Source: Streptomyces plumbidurans
GTDB taxonomy: Bacteria > Actinomycetota > Actinomycetes > Streptomycetales > Streptomycetaceae
Assembly (NCBI RefSeq): GCF_019857225.1
Contig: NZ_JAFJSY010000033.1
Coordinates: 55,069 to 119,068, forward strand
Direction: 5' to 3'
Length of the DNA stretch: 64,000 bases
Shown piece after piece: positions 43,306 through 51,965 of this stretch (its first letter is position 1; each line of letters begins with the position of its first letter). The position numbers and the translations under genes were made by a program. Under the pieces are notes generated by a model. That model saw nothing but the letters and a program-made list of their open reading frames with translations, ran no database searches and had not been told where the DNA came from.

Positions 43306-44352
43306 GTGTCAGGAAGGCTTCTGCGTCTGGTGTGCACGGCGGCAGTGGCCGCCGGCAGCGTCCTCGCACCGCTGCCCGCCACGGCCGCTCCCGCACCCGA
43401 CCCCGGCGGCCGCACCGTCGCCGAGCAGCTGACGGACCTTCAGCGGCTGTACCACCAGGCCGAGAAGGCCACCGAGACCTACGACGCCACCGCGGAGAAG
43501 CTGAGGAAACAGCGCGCCGAGGTGGACCGCTTGGACCGCGCGCTCGCCCGGGCCCGCCTCTCGCTGCAGGACAGCCGGGGCGCCGCGGGCCGGCTCGCCC
43601 GGCAGCAGTACCAGTCCAGCACCGACATCTCCCCGTACGTACGCCTGCTGCTCGCCCGCGATCCGCAGCAGGCGCTCGACCAGGGGCATGTGATCGGCCG
43701 GCTGGCGCGGGAGCAGGCCGCGACGGTGGGCCGGCTGACCGGCACCGAGAAGAAGGCCGACGCGCTGGCCCGCAACGCCCGCACGGCCCTCGACCGTCAG
43801 CTCTCCCTCGCCGCACGGCAGAAGAAGGACCGGGACGACGTGCAGGGGCGGCTGAAGAAGGTCGAGGAACTCCTCGCCTCGCTCACCCCCGAACAGCTCT
43901 CCGCGCTCGCCGAGTTGGAGAAGCACGGCGTCGACACGGCGCAGCAGAAGCTCCTGGCGTCCGGCGCCCTCGACGACGACCGCCCGCCGTCACCGGAGGG
44001 CGACCGCGCGGTGCGCTACGCCGTACGGCAGCTCGGCAAGCCGTACCAGTGGGGCGCCGAGGGCCCGAAGTCCTACGACTGCTCGGGGCTGACCTCGCAG
44101 GCCTGGGACCGCGCCGGCACGCCGATCCCGCGCACCAGCCAGGAGCAGTGGGCGCAGCTGCCGAAGGTCCCCCTCGATCAGCTGCGCCCCGGCGACCTGG
44201 TGATCTACTTCCCCGAGGCCACGCACGTCGCGATGTACCTGGGCCACGGCATGATGATCCAGGCCCCGCGCACCGGCGAGAAAATCAAGGTCTCGCCGGT
44301 CGCGGCCTACCCGATCCTGGGAGCCGTCCGGCCCGACGAACGCAGGCTCTGA
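43306..44352 (+). CDS. secreted NlpC/P60 (C40) peptidoglycan endopeptidase
   Basis: A 348-residue exported hydrolase: signal peptide (cleavage near ATAAP, about residue 28), a long coiled-coil region (about 40-210), and the catalytic NlpC/P60 domain (about 228-345) with Cys in SYDCSGLTSQ and His in ATHVAMYLGHG, ending in the YPILGAVRP strand. Such RipA-like proteins cleave the stem peptide during growth or division. The GTG start has GGAGGTGAT upstream. Confidence 0.93.
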   Translation: MSGRLLRLVCTAAVAAGSVLAPLPATAAPAPDPGGRTVAEQLTDLQRLYHQAEKATETYDATAEKLRKQRAEVDRLDRALARARLSLQDSRGAAGRLARQQYQSSTDISPYVRLLLARDPQQALDQGHVIGRLAREQAATVGRLTGTEKKADALARNARTALDRQLSLAARQKKDRDDVQGRLKKVEELLASLTPEQLSALAELEKHGVDTAQQKLLASGALDDDRPPSPEGDRAVRYAVRQLGKPYQWGAEGPKSYDCSGLTSQAWDRAGTPIPRTSQEQWAQLPKVPLDQLRPGDLVIYFPEATHVAMYLGHGMMIQAPRTGEKIKVSPVAAYPILGAVRPDERRL

Positions 44353-44380
44353 AAACCGCAGCCTCCAGGAAACGCAGCCT

Positions 44381-45634
44381 CTAGGAACCGGCGACCGAGG
44401 CGAGGTACGCCTCCGTCTTCTCCGGCTCGTAGAAGAAGTTCTCGAAGTCGGCCGGGTCGTTGAACGCGTTGGCGAAGCGGTCGGCGACCGGCTGCAGCTG
44501 TCCGGCCGCGCCGATCAGGTTGAGGATGTGCTCCGGCGGCGGCGCCAGCATCGCGTTGGTCCACTTGGTGACGTGCTGGGCGGTGCCCCAGTAGCGGTCG
44601 AACGTCGCCTGCATCCAGGCCTCGTCGAACGGCCTGTCGCCGTGCTCCAGGATCGAGGCGAGATACGCGGCCGCGCACTTGGACGCCGAGTTGGAGCCCT
44701 GGCCGGTGATCGGGTCGTTGGCGACGACGACGTCCGCGACGCCGAGCACCAGACCGCCGCCGGGCAGCCGGCCGATGGGGTTGCGGACCGTGGGCGCGTA
44801 ACGGCCGGACAAGGTGCCGCCCGCGTCGGTCAGTTCGACCTTGGTCGCCCGCGCGTACTCCCACGGCGTGAACTTCTCCATGAGTTCCAGGGTCAGGGAG
44901 AGGTGCTCGGCCGGGTCCTTGACGCCGTTGAAGACGTCCAGCGGGCCGCCGGGTATGCCTTCCCAGAACAGGATGTCGGCGCGGCCGGAGGTGGTGAACG
45001 TCGGCATGACGAACAGTTCGCCGACGCCCGGGACGAGGTTGCAGCGGACCGCGTCGAACTCCGGGTGCTCGGGGCGCGGGCCCAGACCGTGCACGTAGGC
45101 CACCGCGAGGGCGCGCTGCGGCTCGCTGTAGGGCGAACGGGACGCGTCGCGGCCGAACATGGACACCAGCTCGCCCTTGCCCGCCGACACCATCACCAGG
45201 TCGTACGTACGGGAGAAGTAGTCGAGGTCGGAGACGGCCGCGCCGTGGATGACCAGCTGGCCGCCGCGCTGGGCGAACGTCTCCATCCAGCCGGCCATCT
45301 TCACCCGCTGGTCGACCGACTGCGCGTACCCGTCGAGCCTGCCCACCCAGTCGATGGCGCGCGCCGCGGGGCCCTCGCCCCAGGAGCCGGGGGCCGCGAC
45401 CGAGACGCCGAGTCCTTCGATCTTCGGGGCCTGGGACTCCCAGAAGTTCAGCTGGAGATCGCGCTCGTGCTGCAGTGCCGTGTGGAACATGCACTGCGTC
45501 GACATGACCCGGCCGGAGCGGATCTCGTCCGCCGTCCGGTTCGACATAAGGGTGACCTCGTACCCGTGCGACTGAAGGCCGAGGGCGAGCTGCAGACCGG
45601 ACTGACCGGCCCCTACGACGAGTATCTTCCGCAT
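44381..45634 (-). CDS. styrene/indole-monooxygenase-type FAD flavoprotein
   Basis: A 417-residue flavoprotein resembling StyA. The FAD dinucleotide motif GAGQSG is near residue 8 in LVVGAGQSGLQLALGL; the MSTQCMFHTALQHERDLQL block is also family-like. A second FAD-contact GDP/DG-type region is at GVADVVVANDPITGQGSNSASK (about residue 300). A small reductase (StyB) would be needed and is not in the window. It starts 26 nt after cvnD on the same strand and so lies in the conservon operon, in the place where some conservons carry a cytochrome P450. Substrate unknown. Confidence 0.88.
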   Translation of the reverse strand: MRKILVVGAGQSGLQLALGLQSHGYEVTLMSNRTADEIRSGRVMSTQCMFHTALQHERDLQLNFWESQAPKIEGLGVSVAAPGSWGEGPAARAIDWVGRLDGYAQSVDQRVKMAGWMETFAQRGGQLVIHGAAVSDLDYFSRTYDLVMVSAGKGELVSMFGRDASRSPYSEPQRALAVAYVHGLGPRPEHPEFDAVRCNLVPGVGELFVMPTFTTSGRADILFWEGIPGGPLDVFNGVKDPAEHLSLTLELMEKFTPWEYARATKVELTDAGGTLSGRYAPTVRNPIGRLPGGGLVLGVADVVVANDPITGQGSNSASKCAAAYLASILEHGDRPFDEAWMQATFDRYWGTAQHVTKWTNAMLAPPPEHILNLIGAAGQLQPVADRFANAFNDPADFENFFYEPEKTEAYLASVAGS

Positions 45635-45660
45635 GGCGGGTGAGGGCTCCTAACGGGGGT

Positions 45661-46305
45661 TCACTCGGGTGTTTCGTCGAGCGCGTGGCCCACGAGGGAC
45701 AGGAGGGTCTCGATCACCGAGATCCGGCGGCGCGCATCCATGATCATTACAGGTATGTGCGCGGGGATCGTCAATGCCTCCCGCACGTCCTCGGGCTCGT
45801 ACAGCTCGCTGCCGTCGAAGTGGTTGACGGCGACGACGTACGGCAGTCCGCAGCTCTCGAAGTAGTCGAGCGCGGGGAAGCAGTCCTTCAGGCGGCGGGT
45901 GTCGGCCATGACGACGGCGCCTATCGCGCCGCGCACCAGGTCGTCCCACATGAACCAGAACCGCTGCTGGCCCGGCGTGCCGAACAGATAGAGCACCAGG
46001 TCGTCGTCGAGCGTGAGGCGGCCGAAGTCCATCGCCACGGTGGTGGTGAGCTTGCCGGGCGTGGAGGTGAGGTCGTCGGTCTCCTCGCTCGCCTCGGTCA
46101 TCAGCGCCTCGGTCTGCAGCGGCGTGATCTCCGAGACGGCGGTGACCAGCGTGGTCTTGCCGACGCCGAAGCCTCCCGCCACGACTATCTTCGTGGCGAT
46201 GGGGGCGCGGGTGCGGTCCGTCTGCCACGACTGCAGATTCTCGTCCTCGTCGACGAGGGGGGTGACGCCGGCAGCGGTGGCGGCGTCAGAGACGACGGAG
46301 TCCAT
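45661..46305 (-). CDS. cvnD: conservon GTPase CvnD (Ras-like)
   Basis: A 214-residue small GTPase. The P-loop is VAGGFGVGKTTLV (about residue 40), the switch/G3 part is LFGTPGQQRFWF (about 107-118), and NHFDGSE serves as the guanine-specificity motif (N-x-x-D). The insertion between the P-loop and G3 (TEASEETDDLTSTPGK) is typical of CvnD. It overlaps cvnC by 20 nt. Together CvnA-D resemble eukaryotic receptor/G-protein modules. Confidence 0.92.
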   Translation of the reverse strand: MDSVVSDAATAAGVTPLVDEDENLQSWQTDRTRAPIATKIVVAGGFGVGKTTLVTAVSEITPLQTEALMTEASEETDDLTSTPGKLTTTVAMDFGRLTLDDDLVLYLFGTPGQQRFWFMWDDLVRGAIGAVVMADTRRLKDCFPALDYFESCGLPYVVAVNHFDGSELYEPEDVREALTIPAHIPVMIMDARRRISVIETLLSLVGHALDETPE

Positions 46306-46696
46306 TCAGCACCCTTTCCAGCAGAGCGCGGTCGGGACGGCCAGTGCCGTGGCCGGTCCCGGTGCCGTAAACACGGATCTTTCCCTGGTCCGCGAGGTCG
46401 CTGAGCAGCACGCGGACCACGCCGAGCGGCATCTTCAGCAGCGCGGCGATCTCGGCCACCGTGCGCATACGGCGGCAGAGTTCGACGATGGCGAGCATCT
46501 CCGGCATCACCCTGCTGCCGGAGGCGCCGTTCGTCAGTTCCTTGCGCTCCTCGGGTGCCTCCAGCGCGGCCACGAACGTCTCCACGAGGAGGACGTGACC
46601 GAAGCGCGTACGGCCGCCGGTGAGCGAATAGGGGCGCACGCGGGCCGGCTTGCGCTCGGCGCCGCGGACGGGGAGTTTCTTCGGCGATGTGCTCAT
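46286..46696 (-). CDS. cvnC: conservon DUF742 protein CvnC
   Basis: A 136-residue protein with the DUF742 winged-helix-like fold: VRPYSLTGGRTR near the N-terminus and a conserved HTH-like RTVAEIAALLKMPLGVVRVLLSDLADQG segment ending LLERVLNGLRRL. Its ATG overlaps the cvnB stop by 4 nt. Function within the conservon is uncertain. Confidence 0.92.
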   Translation of the reverse strand: MSTSPKKLPVRGAERKPARVRPYSLTGGRTRFGHVLLVETFVAALEAPEERKELTNGASGSRVMPEMLAIVELCRRMRTVAEIAALLKMPLGVVRVLLSDLADQGKIRVYGTGTGHGTGRPDRALLERVLNGLRRL

Positions 46697-47199
46697 CGGG
46701 TGCTCCCGGCGGACTCCTGCTCGAGGGACTGGCGCAGCTCGCTGCGGAGTTCGGGGGTCAGCACATGGCCGGCGCGGCCCACGAAGAGTGCCATGTGGTA
46801 CGCCACCACGCTCATGTCGCAGTCCGCGGAGCCGTGCACACCGAGCAGTGAGCCGTCGCTGATCGACATCACGAACAGGCTGCCCTCCTCCATCGCGACC
46901 ATCGTGTGCTTCACCTTGCCGGAGTCCATCAGCTTGGCCGCACCGATGGTGAGGCTGCCGATGCCGGAGACGATGGTGGCGAGGTCGGCGGCGGAGCCGC
47001 GGGGGCCGCCGGCGCGCTGCCGCTTGGCCTCCTTCTTCGCCTCGGCGTTGCGGCCGGGGTCGGAGGAGAGCAGCAGCAGGCCGTCGGAGGAGACCACCGC
47101 CACTGACTGGATGCCCGGCACCTCCTCGACCAGGTTCGTCAGCAGCCAGTGCAGATTGCGGGCTTCACTGCTCAGTCCGAAGGTACTGGGCGCGGTCAA
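46693..47199 (-). CDS. cvnB: conservon roadblock/LC7 protein CvnB
   Basis: A 168-residue roadblock/LC7 (MglB-like) protein with LHWLLTNLVEEVPGIQSVAVVSSDGLLLLSS at the N-terminus and the LFVMSISDGSLLGV core. Roadblock proteins act as GTPase partners, here of CvnD. It has an insertion KEAKRQRAGGPRGS in the first half. The TTG start with GGAGGAA upstream overlaps the cvnA stop (TTGA). Confidence 0.93.
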   Translation of the reverse strand: MTAPSTFGLSSEARNLHWLLTNLVEEVPGIQSVAVVSSDGLLLLSSDPGRNAEAKKEAKRQRAGGPRGSAADLATIVSGIGSLTIGAAKLMDSGKVKHTMVAMEEGSLFVMSISDGSLLGVHGSADCDMSVVAYHMALFVGRAGHVLTPELRSELRQSLEQESAGSTR

Positions 47200-50018
47200 C
47201 TGCGTTCCTCCTCGACAGTGCCCCCCGTGGCTTCTTCGGATTCAGCTGTTCCGGTGGCCGGCACCTCGTTCTGGGCCGTCCTCTCGGCGATCTCCACCTC
47301 TACGTCGCGGTAGCCGGCCTGGGCGCCCTGGCGGAATCCGCCGAGTCTCCTGCGGAGTGCTTCCGCGTCCACGGTACGGGGGCGTTGGGGCTGGGTCTCG
47401 GTCGGTGCGGTGATCTTTGGGGTGCGCTTGGGGAGGCCCTTTGCTGTTACTGGTTCTTCTTCGTCCGGGGTGCGTTGGTGCTCCGCCTCCGCCTCGGCTT
47501 CGGCTTCGGCGGATGGGTTCCCACCCGCACCACCTGTACCACTTGCGTCGTCGGGTGCGGGTGGCCCCTGTGGGGGCTCCTCGCCGTCGGCGGCCTCGGG
47601 TTCCGGGTGGGGCTGCGGCGGCAGGGGGTCCCGGTCCGTCGGCTGGAGCGGGATCAGGAGTTCCATCGTGGTCTCGGCCGGGGTCGGCGCGTGTTCGTCG
47701 GCCTCGGGGCCGGTATCCGGCTCGGCCTCGGTGTTCGCCTTTGCCTCGGCGGCCTGTGCCGCCTTCTCCGCCAACGCCACCAGTGGGTCCGGTGACTTCG
47801 TGCGGTGGTGCAGTTCGTTGGAGTTGGCCTCCGCGTCGGCGCCCGGCAGGGAGAAGGAGTGGGCGGAGCCGGAGACGGGTGAGGAGGCCGAGGGGACCGC
47901 GGCCGGCGGGGCCGCCGCCAGCAGGGGGCTCGGCAGGACCACGACCGCCGCGACGCCGCCCTGCTTCTGCTCGCGCAGCTGGACGCGGACGCCGTGGCGC
48001 TGGGCGAGGCGGGCGACGACGTAGAGACCGAGGCCGAGGCCGTCCTCGCCCTCCTGGTCGTAGGGCGACTCCGGGTCGAACTCGGCGAGCCGGGTGTTGA
48101 GACGGCTCATGCGCTCGCCGGTCATTCCTATGCCCTCGTCCTGGACGGAGAGCATGGCCTCGCCGTTCTCCAGGAGCCAGCCGGAGATCTCGACGGGGCG
48201 GTCGGGCGGCGAGAACGCGGTGGCGTTCTCCATCAGTTCGGCCAGCAGATGGGAGAGGTCGTCGGCGGCGAAGCCCGCGACGTGCGCGTGCGGCGGCAGG
48301 ACGGCGATGCGGACGCGCTCGTAGCGCTCGATCTCGCTGACCGCGGCGCGGACGACGTCCACGAGCGGGACGGGGTGCGCGCTCTGCTGGACGTGCTCGG
48401 TGCCGGCGAGGACCAGGAGGTTCTCGCTGTGCCGGCGCATCACCGTGGCGAAGTGGTCCAGTTTGAAGAGCGTGGCGAGCCGCTCCGGGTCGTGCTCGCG
48501 CTCCTCCAGGCCCTCGATGACGCCCAGTTGGCGCTCGACCAGGCCCAGGGTGCGCAGGGCGAGGTTCACGAAGGTGCCGCCGATGCTTTCCCGCAGCCGC
48601 TCCAACTGGGTTGCCGCGTCGGCGAGTTCGGAGCGCAGTCCCTCACGGGCGTCGGCCATCTTCTGGCGCTGGCCGACCAGGTGCTTGCGGTCGGCCTCCA
48701 GGGTGGCGATGCGCTCGTAGAGGCTCGCGGCGTGTGCGTGCAGGGCGTTGACGGAGCGGACGACCTGCGCGAACTCGTCGTTGCGGCCGGTGAAGGTGAC
48801 CGGTTCCTCGGCGGCGGGGTTCTCGGCGCCGGCGAGGCGGGCCGAGCCGCGGCGCAGGACGGAGAGCGGACGCGTGAGGGTGCGTGCCATGGCCGTGGCG
48901 ATGCCTACGGCGACCAGCATGAGGGCGGCGAGGACGGCGATGCGCAGCTCCAGCGCGGAGACGTCGTCGTCCCGCAGCTGGGCGAGGTCCTTGGTACGGC
49001 GGTCGTAGAGGGCGGACTCCGCGCCCCGCATGGCGTCGATCCGGGCGGAGAGCGCGGCGTTGGCCTTCGAGGCGCTGGTGCCCAGTTCGGACGTGGTGAG
49101 CGTCGGCTGGTCGGTCAGGGCGGCCAGGTACTTCTCGGCCGAGTCCACCTCGGGGCCGGTGACCGTGGAGTCGTACGACGTCCGGGCGGCCTTGGGCGCG
49201 GTGTCGCGGAAGTCGGCGAGGGCCGCGTCGGAGCGCAGCCGGGCCTGCTGGGCGGCGGCGGTCAGCGCGTCGCGCTGTTTCGTGTCGGCCGACGAGGAGG
49301 TGGTGGACCTGACCGGCAGCCCGGTGGTGGGGCTGATGACCGTCTGGGTGGACGACGGGACGTTGAGGGCCGCGACGAGGAGTCCGCGGGCGGCGGCGGA
49401 CTGCTGCACGGCGGAGTCCAGCTCGGCCAGGGAGTGCGCGCCCGCGCCCGCGCGGGGCGGCATCTTCTCCGCCAGCTGCTCGGCGAGTCGGTGCAGTTCG
49501 GTGATGGCGGCGGAGTAGGCGCCGTGCGCCTGGAGGGCGCTGTTCTTGCCGGTCAGCGCGGAGCGGCGGACGGCGGCTATGCCGTCGAGGTCGCCGCGCA
49601 GGGTGGAGGAGATGTCGGGGTTCTGGCGCAGTTCCTCGACCTGCCGGTCGACGCGGGCGCTGGCCTGCTCGCCGGGGGCCTTGGACTTGGGCCTGCCTGC
49701 GGCGATGTAGGAGGTCACCTCGTCGCGCTCGTCGGCGAGCGAGTGGGCGAGGACGAGGGCGTCCTGGGTCTGCTCGGCGAGCGTCACCAGGTCCTGGCAG
49801 TCCGAGAGTTGCCCGGAGGCGGCAAGGACGGAGGGGAGGCCGGCCCCGGCGATGGCGGCGGCCACGACGGCCACGGCTACGACGAGGCGGTTGCGGACGT
49901 GCGTGGGACGGCCCTTGCCGGTGGTGGCGGTGCTGCCGGGCGCACGCTCGGCGTCCGCTGCGGGATCCGTCTGCTTGCCTGTGCGACGAGGCCGCGTCTT
50001 CTGCACCGGTGCTCGCAT
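47196..50018 (-). CDS. cvnA: conservon sensor histidine kinase-like protein CvnA
   Basis: A 940-residue membrane protein: charged N-terminus, span 1 (about 45-65), a roughly 280-residue extracytoplasmic nitrate-sensor-like helical domain, span 2 (about 355-375), HAMP, then LFKLDHFATVMRRHSENLLVLAG (the DHxxxRRxxN element replacing a classical H-box) and a HATPase domain with N-box LLAELMENATAFS, QDEGIGMT and GLGLGLYVVARLAQRHG. The last 260 residues are a Pro/Glu/Ala-rich tail. It heads the conservon and overlaps cvnB. Confidence 0.93.
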   Translation of the reverse strand: MRAPVQKTRPRRTGKQTDPAADAERAPGSTATTGKGRPTHVRNRLVVAVAVVAAAIAGAGLPSVLAASGQLSDCQDLVTLAEQTQDALVLAHSLADERDEVTSYIAAGRPKSKAPGEQASARVDRQVEELRQNPDISSTLRGDLDGIAAVRRSALTGKNSALQAHGAYSAAITELHRLAEQLAEKMPPRAGAGAHSLAELDSAVQQSAAARGLLVAALNVPSSTQTVISPTTGLPVRSTTSSSADTKQRDALTAAAQQARLRSDAALADFRDTAPKAARTSYDSTVTGPEVDSAEKYLAALTDQPTLTTSELGTSASKANAALSARIDAMRGAESALYDRRTKDLAQLRDDDVSALELRIAVLAALMLVAVGIATAMARTLTRPLSVLRRGSARLAGAENPAAEEPVTFTGRNDEFAQVVRSVNALHAHAASLYERIATLEADRKHLVGQRQKMADAREGLRSELADAATQLERLRESIGGTFVNLALRTLGLVERQLGVIEGLEEREHDPERLATLFKLDHFATVMRRHSENLLVLAGTEHVQQSAHPVPLVDVVRAAVSEIERYERVRIAVLPPHAHVAGFAADDLSHLLAELMENATAFSPPDRPVEISGWLLENGEAMLSVQDEGIGMTGERMSRLNTRLAEFDPESPYDQEGEDGLGLGLYVVARLAQRHGVRVQLREQKQGGVAAVVVLPSPLLAAAPPAAVPSASSPVSGSAHSFSLPGADAEANSNELHHRTKSPDPLVALAEKAAQAAEAKANTEAEPDTGPEADEHAPTPAETTMELLIPLQPTDRDPLPPQPHPEPEAADGEEPPQGPPAPDDASGTGGAGGNPSAEAEAEAEAEHQRTPDEEEPVTAKGLPKRTPKITAPTETQPQRPRTVDAEALRRRLGGFRQGAQAGYRDVEVEIAERTAQNEVPATGTAESEEATGGTVEEERS

Positions 50019-50384
50019 TCCTGACTCGTGATACTCATGGGCCGGGGTGACGCTCCGTCAACTGGCGCCGACCGCGCACACCCTCGGTACGGTCCCCGAC
50101 CCTCCCAGTGCCGGTGGGCAGTGGCCGAGCATCACCTGACCCGCCACCCGAAGGAGTGAACATCGGAGGAGAGTTGGGGAGCAAGTTCCGCGGGCGCGTG
50201 CAGCGACCGTGCGCGGCGGGCCGGTTGGACGTCCGCGCCCGACGATGGCACTATTCGCCGCCACGCCTTCCCGGAACAACGAATTCCACCCCAAAACAGA
50301 CGTCTGACCTGCGCGAGTGCGCCGATTCGGCAACCACCGTCGGCCTTTCGCAAACCTTGTGAAGACGTCGTGCAGACTGGCCGA
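50019..50384. promoter_or_regulatory. conservon / PP2C divergent upstream region
   Basis: 366 bp between cvnA (minus) and the PP2C-like gene (plus), with an AT-rich block at about 50270-50300. It should hold both promoters. An open frame within it (50108-50362) has no ribosome-binding site or family resemblance and was not called. Confidence 0.4.
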
Positions 50385-51170
50385 ATGCATACGGAACTTG
50401 TCTCGGAGCCCGGTGATCCGGCGCGCCCCAACGAGGACTTCGCGGCAGCCGCCGTCCCCGCTTCCGGCCAGGGAGGGGTGGTCGTCGTCCTGGACGGGGT
50501 GACGCCTCCGCGTGGTGGGACGGGGTGTCTGCATTCCGTTCCCTGGTACGTCGCGCACCTGGGCGGGGCCCTGACCGAACTGACCGTTTCCCTCACGGAT
50601 GTTCCGCTGGCCGAGACCCTCTCCCGGGCCATCGCGCGCACAGCTCAAACACACATCGGCACCTGTGACCTTTCTCACCCACGCACGCCACAGGCCACGG
50701 TGGTCATGGCGCGTTGGGGGGCCGAGACGGTCGAATACCTGGTCCTTTCGGACTCCGCGCTGCTCGTGGAGTCGCCGACAGGCTCGGTGACGGCCGTACT
50801 GGACGATCGCCTCTCCCGGCTGCCGCGCTCGGCCCTGGCGACGGACACCCTCGTGGACGCCACGATCCGCAACAAGGAGGGCGGCTTCTTCACGGCGGCC
50901 GCGGACCCGTCGGTAGCGGAACGCGCGGTCACCGGGGTACTCCCCCGCCACGAGGTGCGAGCCCTGGCCGCCCTCACGGACGGGGCCACGCGCTGGGTGG
51001 AGAAGTTCCACGAGGGCACCTGGGAGGACTGCTTCGGACTGCTCCGCAAGGAGGGCGCGCGCGCCCTGGTGGAACGAGTGCGTGCACTGGAGATCGCGGA
51101 CACGGAACGGAAGTTCCTACGGCGCAGCAAGACCCACGACGACGCGACGGTGGTGTACGCCGAGCTGTGA
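50385..51170 (+). CDS. PP2C-like protein phosphatase domain protein
   Basis: A 261-residue protein with PP2C-type motifs: PARPNEDFAAAA (N-terminal metal region), VVVLDGVTPP (DG motif about residue 42), ALAALTDGATRWVEKF (DG-type motif about residue 207) and a KTHDDATVV C-terminal motif. The first motif has NEDF rather than the usual N-E-D-x-x..., so a weak or altered metal site is possible. The start was set at ATG (MHTELVSEPG) because no good ribosome-binding site distinguishes it from GTG 50370. Possible phosphatase partner of the divergent conservon; unproven. Confidence 0.75.
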   Translation: MHTELVSEPGDPARPNEDFAAAAVPASGQGGVVVVLDGVTPPRGGTGCLHSVPWYVAHLGGALTELTVSLTDVPLAETLSRAIARTAQTHIGTCDLSHPRTPQATVVMARWGAETVEYLVLSDSALLVESPTGSVTAVLDDRLSRLPRSALATDTLVDATIRNKEGGFFTAAADPSVAERAVTGVLPRHEVRALAALTDGATRWVEKFHEGTWEDCFGLLRKEGARALVERVRALEIADTERKFLRRSKTHDDATVVYAEL

Positions 51171-51183
51171 GGGGACCCTGCCG

Positions 51184-51201
51184 GGGGGCTCCGGAACCCC
51201 C
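51184..51201. terminator. hairpin between convergent PP2C and MarR genes
   Basis: GGGGG (51184-51188) and CCCCC (51197-51201) with an 8-nt loop, in the 36-nt gap between convergent stops. Confidence 0.5.
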
Positions 51202-51206
51202 GCGGC

Positions 51207-51698
51207 CTACCGCTCCATACCCCGGTTCAACTGCCCCAGCAAGCGGGCCAGTTCGGCCACCTCCAGGCGGTTCCAGTGGGAGAGTTGGCTGACGTAGCGG
51301 GCGCGGCGGGCGTTGCGGACCTTGCGGACGCGGTCGTGGCCCTCGTCCGTGAGGCCCACCAGCCAGGCGCGGCCGTCGGCCGGGTCGGGTTCGCGGGCGA
51401 CCAGGCCCAGCTCCTCCAGGGCGCGCAGCTGCCGGGACATGGTGGCCTTGCCCACGCCGATGTAACCGGCCAGTTCCGTGGCGCGCTGCCGGCCGCACTC
51501 GTCGAGACGGATCAGCAGTCCGTACGCCGCCGACTCCAGGTCGGGGTGGACCTCGCGGGCCATCTCCCCCTGGTTGGCGCGGGCGCGCCGGAACAGGATC
51601 GTCAGTTCGCGCTCCAGGGACAGGTACTCCTGGTCTGCACCACTCGGTGACTCATCCGCCGAAAGCCGGCGCTCGTCCCCGTTTTCGCCTTCGTGCAC
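51207..51698 (-). CDS. MarR family transcriptional regulator
   Basis: A 163-residue regulator. The winged HTH reads GRQRATELAGYIGVGKATMSRQLRALEELGLVAREPDPADGRAWLV (about residues 70-115), with a helical dimerisation part on each side. The GTG start was chosen at MHEGENGD. It converges on the PP2C-like gene; target unknown. Confidence 0.9.
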   Translation of the reverse strand: MHEGENGDERRLSADESPSGADQEYLSLERELTILFRRARANQGEMAREVHPDLESAAYGLLIRLDECGRQRATELAGYIGVGKATMSRQLRALEELGLVAREPDPADGRAWLVGLTDEGHDRVRKVRNARRARYVSQLSHWNRLEVAELARLLGQLNRGMER

Positions 51699-51965
51699 GT
51701 CAGTCCCTGCCTCGGTTTTCCCGATCCTGAAAGTTTCCGCCAGACCCCGTCGTTGCCGCAGCTCCCCAAGTATTTCGCAGGGCTAGACCAACGGCAGCCT
51801 CCGACCCCCCTTCCACCCGGTCTTCTACGTGCGTAGCTTCTTTAGCGGGCAACGACTGACATGCCCACGCCACGAGCCCGCGCCACCTCACGGCGGCCGG
51901 GCAACCCGAGCAACAACCCTGCACAGGCCCCCCACAGAGCATCACCGAGCCTTCGGAGGCACGCC
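51699..51965. other. divergent intergenic region MarR / GH25
   Basis: 267 bp between the MarR gene and the lysozyme gene, with an AT-richer middle. It should contain both promoters; I saw no perfect palindrome of convincing length. Confidence 0.3.

Noticed and set aside
50108..50362. Small plus-strand open frame in the cvnA/PP2C gap
   Set aside because: No ribosome-binding site, no family resemblance and no coding-type third-position bias.
51748..51856. GTCGTTGCC and GGCAACGAC about 100 bp apart upstream of the lysozyme gene
   Set aside because: A 9-bp match at that distance is easily expected by chance in GC-rich DNA.
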